From assembly GCA_015059805.1 (NCBI GenBank), contig SUZO01000007.1, forward strand, positions 1 to 64,000: a DNA stretch of 64,000 bases, in the 5' to 3' direction. Shown piece by piece: positions 47,766 to 57,561 of the stretch (positions within the stretch are counted from its first letter, which is position 1; each line of letters begins with the position of its first letter). The DNA comes from Rikenellaceae bacterium (GTDB taxonomy: Bacteria; Bacteroidota; Bacteroidia; Bacteroidales; Rikenellaceae). The position numbers and the translations under genes are program-made. The notes beneath the pieces were generated by a model. The model was not told the DNA's origin. It made no database searches and saw only the letters and a program-made list of their open reading frames with translations.

Positions 47766-50675
47766 ATGAAGAGCTTTCTTACTGAGCTGTCTGAGCAGCT
47801 CTATAGCAAGTATGGGCGTAAAATCTCAACGCTCACAATACTCTTTCCTTCACAGCGAGCAAGGCTCTTCTTTACAGAGGCTCTCAAAGAGGTTAGCGGT
47901 GGGGTTGTCTGGTCACCACGCTTTGCCACTATAGATGAGTTGATGTCAAGCATCTCGGAGCTTCGCACGGCGGACAATCTAAGGCTTATTGCAGAGCTAT
48001 ATCGCATCTATTCCAAATATCACAAGGAGGAGTTTGATAGCTTCTACCACTGGGGAGATATGCTTATTGCCGACTTTGATATGGTGGATAAGTATATGGT
48101 CGATGCGGTGCGGCTATTTACCAATGTGGCTGATATTAAGGAGATTGAGGCGGATGTGAGCTATTTGACCGAGGAGCAGAAGCTCTATCTGAGTCGCTTC
48201 TGGAAGACGATAAACGCTGCCGGCTCTATAGGCGAGCAGAAGGAGCGCTTTTTGAAGATATGGCGCTCACTGCCAACTATCTACACCGAGTACAAACATC
48301 ATCTGAGGCAGTTGGGTATTGGCTACACTGGTATGATTTACCGCGATGCAGCTGAGAAAATCAAATCTTCAGATACTCCACTTCTCCCTGAAAGGCGTTA
48401 CGTCGTTGCGGGCTTTAATGCGCTGAGTGACTGCGAGAAGGTGCTCTTTGATCACCTCAAAAATTGCTACAACGCTGACTTTGCGTGGGACTATAGCGAC
48501 TACTACTTTACAAGTGAGGTGCAGGAGGCGGGTCGGTTTATGCGTCAGAACCTAAAGCGTTACCCCTCTACGCTATCAATCTCGCACAGCGACCTGAGGA
48601 GCAATATCTCAAAGCTTACGGTAGCCTCTACGGCTACTTCGGTGGCTCAGTGTCACTATGTGTCGCAAATTTTGGAGCAGATTGCTGAGCGCAATGAGGA
48701 TGGGAGTGCTAAACCCTTTGACCGCAATACGGCTATTGTGCTTACCGACGAGAATCTGCTTATGCCACTGCTCTATGCGCTGCCTGAGCATGTCAAGGGT
48801 AAGCAGTTAGATGGTAAGGATGGAGTCAATGTGACAATGGGTTACCCACTCAAGGCGACCTTTGCATACTCGTTTGTGGAGCGACTGCTTGAGCTTCAGA
48901 GCCATGTGCGCATTAAGGATGGCGAGCAGTACTTCTACTATGTTGATGTTGAAGGGTTGCTTGCCCATCAATATCTATCTGATAGTTGCAGAGAGCAGAT
49001 TGACCTTGTGCGCAAACAGATTGCTGATGAGCGAATTTACAACGTTCCAAGAGCTATGCTTAGCTCTCTGAGCTTTGCTGACCATATTTTTGTGGCGCAG
49101 AGTAGCTCCGAGGCGCTTATTGAGTATATTATTGGCGCTATCTCGCTGGTGCTTTCGACAACTGAGGCAACAGAGGGCAGCAGGATAGAGATAGAGTATA
49201 TGCTACGCATCAGAATGGCTCTAAAGCAGCTGCTCAATATGGTGAGTAGTTGTAATATTGAGCTGACAGTTAAGCTCTGCACCTCATTGGTGCGTCGTCA
49301 CCTGCAGTCTGTTAGAATACCCTTTGAGGGTGAACCGTTGGAGGGATTGCAGATTATGGGTATCCTTGAGACGAGAAATCTTGACTTTAAGAATGTGATT
49401 GTACTCTCCATGAGCGAGAGCAACTTCCCTGGTACAAAGATTACCGACAACTCCTATATCCCTTACTCACTGCGTTTTGCATACAACATGCCGACCCAAG
49501 AGCACCATCAGGGTGTCTATGGCTACTACTTCTATCGCCTTATTGAGCGTGCGGAGCGCGTATGGTTGCTCTACAACTCTACGCCTGACGAGAAGGGTAG
49601 TGGTGAGCCAAGCCGATATATTCGGCAGCTTCAGTATGAGTCGGGGTTGCCTATAGAGTTCAACAAGGTCGTAAGCCCAGTAAATGTTCTCCGCAGCACC
49701 CCAATATCGGCTGTAAAGGATAGTAGGGCAATGGGGGCGCTTGAGGGTTACATAAATGGCGAGAAGAGCCTCTCTCCTACAGCACTCTCAACCTTTGTGC
49801 AGTGCCCAATGCGATTCTACTATCGCTATGTTGTTGGTATTAAGGTTGTAGACCCACTTGAGGAGGGGCTTGACAACAAAGAGTTTGGAAACATCTTCCA
49901 CGCGGCGGCAGAGATGCTCTACACAGACCTTATTGGTCGGAAGGATACACTGCACAGCCTGCTACAGATAACCGACAGTAAGATTGCCCAGTGTGTTGAT
50001 AGCGCTATTGCTCAAGTGTGCTTCGGTGGTGCGGATGTGGAGTCTATTACCCTTACTGGTGAGCTGAGCATCGTTAGGCGTATAGTGATTAGGTATCTCA
50101 AGCATAATCTCATTGCTCATGATGTTGCTAATCACGACTTTACAGTGCGTGACCTTGAGAAGTCCTTTAGCTGTCCATTCACCTTTGAGTCGGCAGGTAA
50201 GCGCTACCAGATAACCCTTGAGGGTCGTGCCGACAGAATAGACACTTTAGATGATAACACGCTGAGGATTATTGACTACAAGACTGGTGAGCAGCACCTC
50301 TACTTTGCTGGTTTTGAGGCTCTGTTTAATGGTAAGGCTTCGCAGCGGCAGAGTAATACAATCAACACGTTGATGTACGCCATGATTGCAAGCCGTAGGT
50401 ATAATTGCGACATACAGCCAGCGCTCTACTATCTGAGGGATATGAATCAGGCGGAGTACTCGCCACTGTTGCGTGAGGGTCAGGGTCGTGGTCGTGGCTC
50501 TGAGGCGATAGTGTTATATAGCTCTATTGCGGAGGCGTTTGAGGAGCAGGTTATGGGGGCGCTCTCGCAGCTCTTTGACCCTCAAGTGCCATTCTGTCAA
50601 GCTCAGGATGAGAATAGTTGTAACAACTGTGACTTTGCACAGCTATGTAATAGGGGTAAGAGGGCTGTTGAGTAG
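47766..50675 (+). CDS. AddB-like PD-(D/E)XK nuclease/helicase-related protein
   Basis: YINGEKSLSPTALSTFVQCPMRFYYRYV, LEGRADRIDTLDDNTLRIIDYKTG and a C-terminal Cys-rich segment. Confidence 0.82.
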   Translation: MKSFLTELSEQLYSKYGRKISTLTILFPSQRARLFFTEALKEVSGGVVWSPRFATIDELMSSISELRTADNLRLIAELYRIYSKYHKEEFDSFYHWGDMLIADFDMVDKYMVDAVRLFTNVADIKEIEADVSYLTEEQKLYLSRFWKTINAAGSIGEQKERFLKIWRSLPTIYTEYKHHLRQLGIGYTGMIYRDAAEKIKSSDTPLLPERRYVVAGFNALSDCEKVLFDHLKNCYNADFAWDYSDYYFTSEVQEAGRFMRQNLKRYPSTLSISHSDLRSNISKLTVASTATSVAQCHYVSQILEQIAERNEDGSAKPFDRNTAIVLTDENLLMPLLYALPEHVKGKQLDGKDGVNVTMGYPLKATFAYSFVERLLELQSHVRIKDGEQYFYYVDVEGLLAHQYLSDSCREQIDLVRKQIADERIYNVPRAMLSSLSFADHIFVAQSSSEALIEYIIGAISLVLSTTEATEGSRIEIEYMLRIRMALKQLLNMVSSCNIELTVKLCTSLVRRHLQSVRIPFEGEPLEGLQIMGILETRNLDFKNVIVLSMSESNFPGTKITDNSYIPYSLRFAYNMPTQEHHQGVYGYYFYRLIERAERVWLLYNSTPDEKGSGEPSRYIRQLQYESGLPIEFNKVVSPVNVLRSTPISAVKDSRAMGALEGYINGEKSLSPTALSTFVQCPMRFYYRYVVGIKVVDPLEEGLDNKEFGNIFHAAAEMLYTDLIGRKDTLHSLLQITDSKIAQCVDSAIAQVCFGGADVESITLTGELSIVRRIVIRYLKHNLIAHDVANHDFTVRDLEKSFSCPFTFESAGKRYQITLEGRADRIDTLDDNTLRIIDYKTGEQHLYFAGFEALFNGKASQRQSNTINTLMYAMIASRRYNCDIQPALYYLRDMNQAEYSPLLREGQGRGRGSEAIVLYSSIAEAFEEQVMGALSQLFDPQVPFCQAQDENSCNNCDFAQLCNRGKRAVE

Positions 50676-50704
50676 TTGGGTTTTGCGCTTTGGGTATAAT
50701 TTAG

Positions 50705-50712
50705 TATCTTTG
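50705..50712 (+). promoter_or_regulatory. Bacteroidetes -7 box (TATCTTTG) upstream of rlmB
   Basis: TAnnTTTG match 17 bp from the ATG. Confidence 0.55.
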
Positions 50713-50728
50713 CCGAAAATATAGAGAT

Positions 50729-51466
50729 ATGGCTAATAATAACATCGTATTTGGCATCCGCCCCGTTGTGGAGGCGATAGAGTCTGGCAAGCAGATTGAA
50801 AAGATTTACATCCGCAAGGGCGCGGAGGGTCAGCTTATGGCTGAGGTGCGTGACCTCTGCTTCCGTCATCGTCTGCGTGTGCAGGAGGTGCCCGTGGAGA
50901 AGCTCAACCGCCTTGTAAGGGGTAGCCATCAGGGTATCGTCGCTCAGATTGCCGAGATTGAGTATGTCGAGGTTGAGGATATCCTTGACCGCGTGCCAGA
51001 GGATGAGACGCCGCTTATTGTGCTCTTTGACGGTGTAACGGATGTGCGCAACTTCGGCGGTATTGCCCGCAGTGCGGAGTGTGCTGGTGCTCATGGTATT
51101 ATCACCTCGCTCAAGAGCTCTGCGCCTGTGAATGCTGAGGCGATGAAGTCCAGTGCTGGTGCGCTCACTCGCATACCAGTGGCGCGTGTAGGGTCGGTGA
51201 GAAACACTATCAAGGCTCTCAAGACTGAAGGATTTCAGGTTGTGGCAGCGACAGAGCATAGCCGTAAGCTGATGTACGACGCTGACCTTCGTAAGCCTAC
51301 GGTGATTATTATGGGCTCGGAGGAGAAGGGTATTTCAAAGGAGGTGCTCAAGCTCTGTGATGAGCAGCTTGCCATACCTATGATTGGAGCTATTGAGTCG
51401 CTCAATGTATCTGCAGCGGCAGCGATTATGCTCTTTGAGGTGGTACGACAGAGAATAGGTGATTAA
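50729..51466 (+). CDS. rlmB: 23S rRNA (guanosine-2'-O)-methyltransferase, SpoU family
   Basis: [52 protein letters not shown] and [10 protein letters not shown] motifs. Confidence 0.93.
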   Translation: MANNNIVFGIRPVVEAIESGKQIEKIYIRKGAEGQLMAEVRDLCFRHRLRVQEVPVEKLNRLVRGSHQGIVAQIAEIEYVEVEDILDRVPEDETPLIVLFDGVTDVRNFGGIARSAECAGAHGIITSLKSSAPVNAEAMKSSAGALTRIPVARVGSVRNTIKALKTEGFQVVAATEHSRKLMYDADLRKPTVIIMGSEEKGISKEVLKLCDEQLAIPMIGAIESLNVSAAAAIMLFEVVRQRIGD

Positions 51467-51476
51467 GAGGCTACAA

Positions 51477-51938
51477 ATGGCAGATTTTAAGAACATAAAC
51501 ATACGCAACAAGAGGGCGACCTTTGACTACGAGATTCTTGAGGAGTACACGGCAGGCGTGGTGCTTGTGGGTACTGAAATCAAGTCTATCCGTATGGGTA
51601 AGGTCTCAATGGTGGAGAGCTACTGCTACTTCTCAGAGGGGGAGTTGTGGATTCGCGGTGTGAACATTGCCGAGTACAGCTGGGGAACGTGCAACAACCA
51701 CATCCCTAAGCGTGATCGCAAGTTGCTCCTTACAGCCAAGGAGCTCACGAAGCTCTCTCGCTCGCTGCAGGATAAGGGGCTGACGGTCGTAGGACTGCGT
51801 CTATTTCTTAATGAGCGCGGACTTGCTAAAATCGTTATCGGACTTGCCCGTGGTCGCAAGAGTTACGACAAGCGCGAGTATCTGAAGGCTAACGATGCTC
51901 GTCGTGAGATGGACCAAGCCCTCAAGCGTTATAAATAA
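51477..51938 (+). CDS. smpB: SsrA-binding protein
   Basis: [32 protein letters not shown] and [13 protein letters not shown] motifs. Confidence 0.95.
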   Translation: MADFKNINIRNKRATFDYEILEEYTAGVVLVGTEIKSIRMGKVSMVESYCYFSEGELWIRGVNIAEYSWGTCNNHIPKRDRKLLLTAKELTKLSRSLQDKGLTVVGLRLFLNERGLAKIVIGLARGRKSYDKREYLKANDARREMDQALKRYK

Positions 51939-51957
51939 AGGTAGGTAAAGAGAAGAT

Positions 51958-52668
51958 ATGGCACTAATACTTTGCATAGAGACGGGAACAGACATCTGCT
52001 CAGTGGGTCTTGTTCAGGATGGAGAGCTTATTTCGCTTCGTGAGAGTGACTCTGGGCGCGACCATGCCAAGAGGGTGGCTACATTTGTAGACGAACTGCT
52101 TAAGCAGAACAACCTCCAGCCCGAAGAGCTTGATGCTGTGGCTGTGGGTGAAGGTCCTGGCTCATATACGGGTCTGAGAATAGGTGTGAGCTTTGCTAAA
52201 GGGCTGAGCTACGGTACGGGCAAGCCACTTATTGCCGTAAGTTCGCTCGCTGCGCTTACAGCGGTGGCTATAGAGGATAATGAGGCTGGTATACTGGACA
52301 TTGATAACTGGGAGGAGTCTCTACTCTGCCCGATGATTGATGCTCGCAGAATGGAGGTCTACACCCAGATGTTTGACAGCAAGGGCAACGCTATAAGCGA
52401 TATATCTGCTGAGGTGGTAACTGCCGAGAGCTTTGCTCAACAGCGCCAGAACTACAAGAACATTATCCTCTTTGGTAGCGGTGCAGCAAAGTGTAGCGAG
52501 ATTCTCGGTGCTACGATGATAGATATTACCCCATCTGTGCGCGGTATGGCTCGCATAGCCGAGAGTAAGTATAGTAGCGGCGAATTTGTAGATGTCGCCT
52601 ACTTTGAGCCGTACTACCTTAAGGACTTCGTGGTAACAACATCAAAGAAAAACCTGCTGTTTAAGTAG
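51958..52668 (+). CDS. tsaB: tRNA threonylcarbamoyladenosine biosynthesis protein TsaB
   Basis: LILCIETGTDICSVGLV and VGEGPGSYTGLRIGVSFAKGLSYG motifs. Confidence 0.92.
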   Translation: MALILCIETGTDICSVGLVQDGELISLRESDSGRDHAKRVATFVDELLKQNNLQPEELDAVAVGEGPGSYTGLRIGVSFAKGLSYGTGKPLIAVSSLAALTAVAIEDNEAGILDIDNWEESLLCPMIDARRMEVYTQMFDSKGNAISDISAEVVTAESFAQQRQNYKNIILFGSGAAKCSEILGATMIDITPSVRGMARIAESKYSSGEFVDVAYFEPYYLKDFVVTTSKKNLLFK

Positions 52669-52674
52669 GTTTTT
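52649..52674 (+). terminator. Terminator overlapping the tsaB stop codon
   Basis: AAAACCTGCT/AAGTAGGTTTT stem (one G-T) followed by T-run. Confidence 0.65.
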
Positions 52675-52692
52675 TTAGCCAATAGCTGAATT

Positions 52693-52744
52693 TGCCACAT
52701 GACACATCGCCACAGGGGTGTGAAACAATGTGTCATGAGTGGCA
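52693..52744 (+). repeat. Short palindromic copy of the TGCCACATGACACATCGCCAC repeat
   Basis: Shares TGCCACATGACACATCGCCACAGGGG exactly with 58649 onward; ends in TGTGTCATGAGTGGCA, which pairs with its own start. Confidence 0.85.
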
Positions 52745-52748
52745 AAAG

Positions 52749-54686
52749 CTACTCTCCCTCAACAAGTTCCAGTTCGTAGACCGCCTTCTCCCACTCGTGC
52801 ATCAGGTGGTCAAGTTGTTGTTTTAGAGCTTCATACGCCTTATAATCCTCAGCGTTATATTCCGTAGCGGTGGCAAACTTCCTGTCGTACTGTGCTATCT
52901 GCTCCTCCACCTCGGCAGTCTGAGCCTCAATAGTCTCAACAGCCTTGCGGTGCTTTCGGATTAGCTTCTCCTGCTCCTTCTTCTGTTCATAGCTCATTTT
53001 TCCCTGCGACTGGGCTGGGGTAGCGGTAGCGCTCTGCTTTGGGGTCTCGGCTTTGCGTTCAATCTCGCGGATATCCTCAATTTTACGCTTCTCAAGGAAG
53101 TAGTAGATGCCACCCAGATACTCCCTCACACCACCATCGCGGAACTCGTAGACCTTATCAACAATGCCGTCAAGGAACTCTCTATCGTGAGAGACAACGA
53201 CAACAGTGCCGTCAAACTTGCGGATAGCCTCCTTAAGGATATCCTTTGAGCGCATATCCATATGGTTTGTAGGCTCATCAAGGACAAGCAGGTTGTGTGG
53301 CTCAAGCATCATTCGTGCCATAGCAAGGCGGGAGCGCTCGCCACCAGAGAGCACCTTAACCTTCTTATCAACATCCTCACCGCGGAACAGAAATGCACCT
53401 AAAATATCGCGCAGTCGGGTACGAATATCGCCCACAGCCACGCGGTCAAGGGTGTCGTAGACGGTAAAGTCGCCATCCATCAAATCATCCTGATTTTGAG
53501 CATAGTAGCCTATGCTGACATTAGCGCCAAGGCGCACTGTTCCCTCTGTAGGCTCTGTTTGACCAATAAGTATGCGGGCAAAGGTGGTCTTACCCTCGCC
53601 ATTGCGACCCACGAGGGCAATCTTGTCGCCCTTATGGATAGTAAACTCGGCACCCGAAAAGACTCTATGGCTACCAAACGCCTTACCTACACCCTTAATC
53701 TCGGCAACTATCTGACCTGAGCGAGGCGCTGGTGGGAACTTGATGTTCATAGTCGCCAAGTCCTCCTCCTCTACCTCAATACGCTCAAGTTTATCAAGCT
53801 GCTTGATGCGCGACTGCACCTGATTGGATTTGGTCGGCTTATAGCGGAACTTCTCGATAAACTCCTCACTCTTCTCAATGAGTCGTTGCTGATTTTGATA
53901 TGCCGCCATCTGCTGTGCACGACGCTCAGCACGAAGGGTAACAAACTGGCTATAAGGCACTTTGTAGTCGTAAATCTTTCCAAGCGACAGCTCAATAGTG
54001 CGGGTGGTGACATTATCCAGAAAGGCTCTATCGTGCGAAATTAGCAGCACCGCGCCATTATAGTTCTTCAGATACTGCTCAAGCCACTGTATAGACTCAA
54101 TATCAAGGTGGTTTGTCGGCTCGTCAAGAAGGAAGATAGAGGGGCGACGCAGCAACAGCTTCGCCAGCTCAATTCTCATACGCCAACCGCCCGAAAAGGT
54201 GCTTGTGGGCTTACTGAACTCCTCACGACGGAAGCCAAGACCCAGCAGGGTCTTCTCAATATCTGCATCGCGCGTATCACCACCAAGGATGTGGTAGCGG
54301 TCAGTTGCCTCGTTAAGGCTATGCAGCAGCTTCTCGTAACTCTCGCTCTCGTAGTCCGTACGAGTAGCAATCTGAGCCGTAAGGCGCTCAATCTCAGCCT
54401 CAAGAGTAAGAACGACATCAAATGCCTTAGCCGTCTCCTCAATTAGGGTAGTGGTGTCGTGGACAACCATCTGCTGGGGCAGGTAGCCGATAGTGCAGTC
54501 GGCATTGCGCGTAACAGCGCCCGAAGTGGGTTGCTCAAGACCGGCGATAAGTTTGAGAATAGTGGTCTTACCAGCTCCGTTACGACCCACAAGACCCACG
54601 CGGTCCTTAGGGTTTATAAGAAAGGATATTTGGTCAAAGAGTGTCCAACCTCCAAAGCTGACCGATAGGTTGTCTATTGAAATCAT
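52749..54686 (-). CDS. ABC-F family ATP-binding protein
   Basis: Two ABC cassettes (GRNGAGKTT / GRNGEGKTT; FSGGWRMRIELAKLLL / LSGGERSRLAMARMML). Confidence 0.93.
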   Translation of the reverse strand: MISIDNLSVSFGGWTLFDQISFLINPKDRVGLVGRNGAGKTTILKLIAGLEQPTSGAVTRNADCTIGYLPQQMVVHDTTTLIEETAKAFDVVLTLEAEIERLTAQIATRTDYESESYEKLLHSLNEATDRYHILGGDTRDADIEKTLLGLGFRREEFSKPTSTFSGGWRMRIELAKLLLRRPSIFLLDEPTNHLDIESIQWLEQYLKNYNGAVLLISHDRAFLDNVTTRTIELSLGKIYDYKVPYSQFVTLRAERRAQQMAAYQNQQRLIEKSEEFIEKFRYKPTKSNQVQSRIKQLDKLERIEVEEEDLATMNIKFPPAPRSGQIVAEIKGVGKAFGSHRVFSGAEFTIHKGDKIALVGRNGEGKTTFARILIGQTEPTEGTVRLGANVSIGYYAQNQDDLMDGDFTVYDTLDRVAVGDIRTRLRDILGAFLFRGEDVDKKVKVLSGGERSRLAMARMMLEPHNLLVLDEPTNHMDMRSKDILKEAIRKFDGTVVVVSHDREFLDGIVDKVYEFRDGGVREYLGGIYYFLEKRKIEDIREIERKAETPKQSATATPAQSQGKMSYEQKKEQEKLIRKHRKAVETIEAQTAEVEEQIAQYDRKFATATEYNAEDYKAYEALKQQLDHLMHEWEKAVYELELVEGE

Positions 54687-55339
54687 AACTTTGAGTCAAG
54701 TATTTTAACTATCTCTGCCTCAGGGTCTTCGGCATTAAAGACTGCCGACCCTGCCACTACAACATCCACACCTGCAGCAAAGACCTGAGCGGCATTTTGG
54801 GCACTAATACCACCGTCAATCTCAATGATGCACTCGGTATTATGCTCCTCAATCATACGCCTTAGCTTCTGCACCTTATCAAGGCTTGCAGGGATAAAGG
54901 ACTGACCCCCAAAGCCAGGCTCAACGCTCATAATGAGCACCATATCTACACTCTCAATCCACGGCTCAAGCACCGAAATATCGGTATTGGGCTTAATGCT
55001 TATGCCCGCCTTTGCGCCCGCAGCGTGAATTGCATCTATCGTAGCAGCAATATCCTCAGCAGCCTCGTAGTGGAAGGTGACATAGTCCGAGCCAGCCTTA
55101 GCGAACTGCTCAACGTATCGGATAGGGTCTACAATCATCAGGTGGGTATCTATCGTCTTGGTACTCACCGCCTTAACAGCCTTAAGCACTGGGAAGCCAA
55201 AGGATATATTTGGTACAAAGACTCCATCCATAACATCAACATGCACCCACTCAGCTGCCGAGCGGTTGAGCATAAGCGTATCGCGCTCAAGATTACCGAA
55301 GTCGGCTGAAAGGATTGACGGAGCAACAACTCTGTTCAT
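54683..55339 (-). CDS. rpe: Ribulose-phosphate 3-epimerase
   Basis: VAPSILSADFGNLERD, HVDVMDGVFVPNISFG and MSVEPGFGGQSFI motifs. Confidence 0.95.
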   Translation of the reverse strand: MNRVVAPSILSADFGNLERDTLMLNRSAAEWVHVDVMDGVFVPNISFGFPVLKAVKAVSTKTIDTHLMIVDPIRYVEQFAKAGSDYVTFHYEAAEDIAATIDAIHAAGAKAGISIKPNTDISVLEPWIESVDMVLIMSVEPGFGGQSFIPASLDKVQKLRRMIEEHNTECIIEIDGGISAQNAAQVFAAGVDVVVAGSAVFNAEDPEAEIVKILDSKL

Positions 55340-55793
55340 ATTTATATCTATTTTTATCAACTTTTACAAATCCACATCTACGAAATAGGGCAGTGCTGGC
55401 AATATTCTCGCTATCAATAGTTGCCCAGAGGGTAGCAATACCCAACTGCGGAGCATACCTCTTAACAGCCTCAAGAGCCTCAGTAGCATAACCCCGACGG
55501 CGGTCTTCCTCGCTATAGACAAGCACCCCAACATCGGCACTGCTCCCGTCGTAGTCAAAAATATCCACAGCACCAACTGCTCTGCCACAGAGATCTATCA
55601 TCAGGCGCAGCTGTCCATTAGCCTCAAAGCCCAGTTGTTGTGCGAGTATGAACTCTACAATCTGCTGCTCAGTGTAGTCTGGGTGCGGGTCACTATAGGC
55701 ACGAAGCTTTGGGTCATTCTCCCACATAAGTATGGTCTGAACATCGTCAATATCCACACTACGCAGTATAACCCTCTCGCCCCGAAGCTCCAT
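55293..55793 (-). CDS. GNAT family N-acetyltransferase
   Basis: RRRGYATEALEAVKRYAPQLGIATLWATIDSENIASTALFRRCGF. Confidence 0.88.
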   Translation of the reverse strand: MELRGERVILRSVDIDDVQTILMWENDPKLRAYSDPHPDYTEQQIVEFILAQQLGFEANGQLRLMIDLCGRAVGAVDIFDYDGSSADVGVLVYSEEDRRRGYATEALEAVKRYAPQLGIATLWATIDSENIASTALFRRCGFVKVDKNRYKYEQSCCSVNPFSRLR

Positions 55794-57019
55794 TACAAGC
55801 CGATAACTTGGTTACGGATAAGCATTGCCACGCCCCACGCAGGAGCATTCTCACTCATCTTTGAGAGGCGGAACTTGGTATCCTTATAGACAAGGTTGAG
55901 CGAGTACTTATTGGTCGCGCTCTTGAGCGGAAGCATCACATAGTCGCCTGCAGCAGCGAGATTTCCTCCAACGATAACAGTCTCAGGGTTGAAGATGTTA
56001 ATTAGGATTGCAACCGCCTTGCCAATCTTCTCACCCGCCTCCTCAATAAGCTCAATGGAGAGGTTGTCGTCATTGCGTGCAGCGTTGATAATGTCGTTGA
56101 TGTGGATTGTCTCGCCAGCCTCGTACTTAGGGCGCAGGATAGAGTTTGCACCTCCACGAATTAGCTCTGACATCTTCTCCTCAATAGCAATTCCCGACAC
56201 CTCGGTCTCAAGGCAACCCTTCTTGCCGCAGAAGCAAATCTTCTCGTTGTCAAAGAATGGAATATGTCCAAACTCGCCCGCAAAGCCATTCTTACCATAG
56301 AAGAGCTTGCCGCCCACAACAATACCGATAGCCACACCAAGTCCTAAGTGGAGATAGAGGACATTGCTCTCCTCCTTGCTCTTGCCACAGGTGTACTCCG
56401 CATAGCAACGGCTACGGGTATCGTTCTCAATAAGCACACGGATGCCTACCCTCTGCTCAATAATCTCCTTGAGCGAGCTCTCTATGCTGGTAAAGTACTT
56501 GTAGCTTCGCCCCTGCTGGGTATTCACACGACCTACAATGCAGACTCCCACGCCAAGAATATGGCTCTTGTCAATGCCGCAGTTGTTGATAAAACTCTCT
56601 ATCGTGTCACAGATGCGGTCAAGGCACTGCGAGCGGTCTGAAAGCTCAAAAGTATCATCTACAACCTCCTTGATGATATTGTTCTGCAGGTCGGTAATCA
56701 CGCAGGTCATACGGTCACGACCCACATTTATGCCAGCAAAGTAGATTGCCGTATTGGTCAGTCCAAAGACATTGGGACGACGACCACCAGGGGTCTCCAC
56801 CTTGCCAAGGTCGGTAACAATACCCTCGTCACATAACTCCTGCACGAGCTTAGTTATAGTCGGCACGCTGATTCTTAACTCCTTAGTCAGCTCAGCAAGC
56901 GTACTCTCACCACCCTCAGCCATGTAGGCAACAATGCTGCGCTTTATAATGTTGTTCTTCTGAAGCAGACCCTTGTTCTCAGTCTGATGATTGTTGAAGA
57001 AATCAATTAACGAACTCAT
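55793..57019 (-). CDS. ROK family transcriptional regulator/sugar kinase-like
   Basis: N-terminal HTH (STLAELTKELRISVPTITKLVQEL) plus ROK signature (CFCGKKGCLETEVSG; NPETVIVGGNLA). Confidence 0.92.
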   Translation of the reverse strand: MSSLIDFFNNHQTENKGLLQKNNIIKRSIVAYMAEGGESTLAELTKELRISVPTITKLVQELCDEGIVTDLGKVETPGGRRPNVFGLTNTAIYFAGINVGRDRMTCVITDLQNNIIKEVVDDTFELSDRSQCLDRICDTIESFINNCGIDKSHILGVGVCIVGRVNTQQGRSYKYFTSIESSLKEIIEQRVGIRVLIENDTRSRCYAEYTCGKSKEESNVLYLHLGLGVAIGIVVGGKLFYGKNGFAGEFGHIPFFDNEKICFCGKKGCLETEVSGIAIEEKMSELIRGGANSILRPKYEAGETIHINDIINAARNDDNLSIELIEEAGEKIGKAVAILINIFNPETVIVGGNLAAAGDYVMLPLKSATNKYSLNLVYKDTKFRLSKMSENAPAWGVAMLIRNQVIGL

Positions 57020-57160
57020 TTTGTGTTATATATTAAGGTAATTATACTCAGTTCTATATTTTGGATACAAATATAGTAAAAAAGTATTAGAACACCACAC
57101 TCTTTATTAAATTTTTTGATAAAAATCGTAAAAAAACTTAAAGACTCGCGGCTCTAACTG

Positions 57161-57290
57161 TGCCACTTGCCACATTGCCACGGGTGTAGGGGTTGCCACA
57201 ATAGTCACCTTTGCCACGCTTGACACATCTGCAACATCGTTGCCACTTGCCACAGCTTTACACGCCCCCGTGGCGATGTGTCATGTGGCA
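57161..57290 (-). repeat. TGCCAC/TGTCAC-rich repeat array, inverted copy of the AAA-gene 3' end
   Basis: Forward sequence aligns end to end with the reverse complement of 58649-58789. Confidence 0.85.
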
Positions 57291-57467
57291 GGTAGGCTGT
57301 TAGCTATTAGCCAACCCAGCTCTCGCAGTATTAAGGGCTTTAGCCCGCTGCCATTCATTGTTATTCATTGCCATTTTGTCCTCCCATAATCCAATGATTG
57401 ATAGCGCATTGTAAAATAATTGAAAAAATAATTGCCAAAATACTTGACAAAGGGGGTGGTGATGTAT

Positions 57468-57475
57468 TATATTTG
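57468..57475 (+). promoter_or_regulatory. Bacteroidetes -7 box (TATATTTG) upstream of the AAA ATPase gene
   Basis: TAnnTTTG match with CTTGAC about 21 bp upstream. Confidence 0.55.
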
Positions 57476-57561
57476 TAGCGGAATTCCAAACAATCATTAT
57501 TAACAAAGGCTGTTGTTGTCGCTCTGACCGTCAGCCGTAACAACTTAAAATATACGCAATT

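Noticed and set aside
51477-52668. tmRNA (ssrA) adjacent to smpB
   Set aside because: The intervals around smpB are too short and contain no tRNA-like ends; ssrA is presumably elsewhere.
57161-57290. CRISPR array
   Set aside because: TGCCAC/TGTCAC units are short and degenerate, with no regular spacer length and no cas genes; better described as an iteron-like or decayed coding repeat.
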